A DNA stretch of 64,000 nt from contig CALSMP010000004.1 in assembly GCA_943787485.1 (NCBI GenBank), positions 1-64,000 on the forward strand, in the 5' to 3' direction. Every line of letters starts with the position of its first letter. The first letter of the stretch is position 1. Below are positions 62,458 to 64,000 of the stretch, one piece after another. This DNA is from an uncultured Luminiphilus sp. (GTDB taxonomy: Bacteria > Pseudomonadota > Gammaproteobacteria > Pseudomonadales > Halieaceae). A model generated the notes under the pieces. That model made no database searches, was not told the origin of the DNA, and saw only the letters and a program-made list of their open reading frames with translations. The translations under genes were made by a program, and so were the position numbers.

Positions 62458-63213
62458 CTATAACTCACCGGACAATTGAATACGAAGGCCTTCACCATCG
62501 GGGCTTGCTAACATTTGCAGCGCACCTCGAAGCGCCTCGTTATTGAGGGCTGGACCGGTGAGTGTGACATTCACCCGATAATTGTCACTCGCAATAGCCA
62601 CTTCGCCTGCTGCATTGAGCGCGCCCGACAGGGTGACAATCTCGCCGATCGCCTCCCCGGGTTGGCCAGCGCGGTCAGGGTTACTCCATGTCATCTGAAA
62701 GTTGCCCAGACCCACATCACCCCCTCTAGCAGTCCAAACAGCCCGCCGCCACAGGACCTTACCCACGATCTCGGGCACCTGCCCGGGATGGAAATCAAGT
62801 GCCTGCAGGTCGACATGCATCTGGCCACCGACATAGAGCGGCGCTAACTGCCTGACGAATCGAACGTCTAGGTCGCCTTTCAAGTGCCGAACCTCCAGAC
62901 CCGACAGCGTGAATCGAACAGCCAAATCAAGGCGCTGCGCCCCCCAGCGAGTGTTCAGATCGAAAGACGGAGCCAGCGACAGCAAAGACCTAGGCGATAA
63001 AGACCATGACAGGCTACCCAACTGAAACGCTTTATCCCCGAACAGGAGTCGCGACCGCGCCGCCTGCCCTTGCCACAGCGATCCAGTGAACCCCTCAAGC
63101 TCGACGCTTGCGGGCAAAAGAAGTCCTACAGTTCGGGCTGGCGTCTGCCACAGCAGGCTACAGAGGAGAACAATTAAACCGAGCCAGCGCAGGGGATTGG
63201 GCAGCTCGCTCAA
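62458..63213 (-). CDS. gspN: Type II secretion system protein N
   Basis: N-terminal TM, PASVELEGFTGSLWQGQAARSRL; adjacent to gspM. Confidence 0.82.
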   Translation of the reverse strand: MSELPNPLRWLGLIVLLCSLLWQTPARTVGLLLPASVELEGFTGSLWQGQAARSRLLFGDKAFQLGSLSWSLSPRSLLSLAPSFDLNTRWGAQRLDLAVRFTLSGLEVRHLKGDLDVRFVRQLAPLYVGGQMHVDLQALDFHPGQVPEIVGKVLWRRAVWTARGGDVGLGNFQMTWSNPDRAGQPGEAIGEIVTLSGALNAAGEVAIASDNYRVNVTLTGPALNNEALRGALQMLASPDGEGLRIQLSGEL

Positions 63214-63683
63214 GTCGGCCTCGCCACCCGAACCGAGGCATTTACGCCACCACTTCGCCCGGCCTGGGTGATTGAGGCCTCAACAACCAACAGACCCTCG
63301 ACGAGCTCGATCTGATGCAACCAGCGCGCCAGGTCATCATAGTTGACGCCTTCATAACGCACCTGCACTTCACCCCGGGAGTTTGGCTGTAACCGTCTGA
63401 CGGGAAGACCCGCAAGCTCACTCGAGCGACTGACCGCCGATACCAAAGAACCGCTATTCTGATTTTTGCTTAGTTCCCGTAAAGAAATGAGTTCGGTCGC
63501 TTTGGCATCGACTCGAGCCAGCAAAGCAATCGCCGCCCGATTGTTTTCTACCAGTTGCTGGCGCGCCGAAGACGCGGGGGCCAAACCGAGCTGATAGAGA
63601 AGCCAGAGCCCTACGACAGCCACCATGATGAGCACGTAGATCTGCTCACGGCGAGTCAACGATAAGAAGGCTGCTTTTATCAT
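63210..63683 (-). CDS. gspM: Type II secretion system protein M
   Basis: LSLTRREQIYVLIMVAVVGLWLLYQLGLAPA; VRYEGVNYDDLARWLHQIELVEGLLVVEASI. Confidence 0.87.
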   Translation of the reverse strand: MIKAAFLSLTRREQIYVLIMVAVVGLWLLYQLGLAPASSARQQLVENNRAAIALLARVDAKATELISLRELSKNQNSGSLVSAVSRSSELAGLPVRRLQPNSRGEVQVRYEGVNYDDLARWLHQIELVEGLLVVEASITQAGRSGGVNASVRVARPT

Positions 63684-64000
63684 AAGGCAGCCACCCGAAG
63701 GCGAGCTCGTACCTTATCTCCTTGGGATGAGGAGGTTTCCAATGTTGCTTTCATACCGCGTTCAGTCAAGGTAGCCCTCAGAGAATCCACAGCCTGGTAG
63801 TCCTTCGCCAGAATATCCATCCTGAGTTCTGCGGTATTGCCGCTAAAATTCAACGTTGAAATGCTCGCTTGACTCATGGCGGCTACCGATTCTGTGACCT
63901 TCGCGAGAATCGGTGTAAACATCACCCCCTGCCCGCGCGCAGCAAACTCAGACAACTGCTGATCGAGTTGCCGTTCAGGATCAACGACCGCTCCACGCGG
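63680..64000 (-). CDS. gspL: Type II secretion system protein L, C-terminal part (continues past the right edge)
   Basis: Frame open to 64000 (PRGAVVDPERQLDQQLSEFAARGQGVMFTPILAKVTESVAA...); ATGA-type overlap with gspM. Track start at 63955 is artificial. Confidence 0.8.
   Translation of the reverse strand, partial: PRGAVVDPERQLDQQLSEFAARGQGVMFTPILAKVTESVAAMSQASISTLNFSGNTAELRMDILAKDYQAVDSLRATLTERGMKATLETSSSQGDKVRARLRVAAL

Noticed and set aside
1-64000. CRISPR arrays, tRNA/rRNA genes, IS elements, integrases, prophage or restriction/toxin-antitoxin genes
   Set aside because: Looked for on both strands; no regular repeat arrays, tRNA-like segments or recognisable proteins found by eye. A covariance-model/HMM search would be needed to be sure.

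Overview
This looks like a contiguous chromosomal segment from a marine gammaproteobacterium. Gene content and order suggest a Halieaceae / OM60-NOR5-like lineage, but that is an inference. From left to right it contains: (1) the end of a glycan-decoration cluster (two paralogous GT2 proteins, one continuing into a methyltransferase-like domain, plus a sulfotransferase); (2) a secreted penicillin-acylase-family lipoprotein; (3) a full thiosulfate-oxidation operon transcribed soxC-D-Y-Z-A-X-B, with divergent DsrE-like and SoxS/thioredoxin-like genes; (4) a reduced atu-like acyl-CoA carboxylase cluster (AtuA, carboxylase beta, enoyl-CoA hydratase, carboxylase alpha, TIGR03084-like) with a divergent TetR gene; (5) a short O-antigen type cassette (WbpM-, WecA/WbpL- and epimerase-like, comEA); (6) a conserved housekeeping block (pyrF, lapB, lapA, ihfB, rpsA, cmk, aroA, tyrA, pheA, serC, gyrA, mtaD, ubiG, gph, yciK, rluB, scpB, scpA, YciO/Sua5, PHP, yciB, ppi, pdxJ, rluA-like, rimO, rsmE, msrA); (7) a VWA / membrane J-domain / htpX / DegS-like set; (8) a serine hydrolase plus two Na+/amino-acid symporters; (9) gspN, gspM and the 3' end of gspL. 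I found no tRNA, rRNA, CRISPR, transposon or prophage. The most striking signal is a dense run of about 16 apparent single-base frameshifts between ~13.1 and ~19.15 kb, with one more in mtaD. Most are one extra base in a G/C run and coding potential resumes immediately in another frame, so local sequence error is more likely than gene decay. I did not see convincing evidence of a wholly new defence or mobile system.
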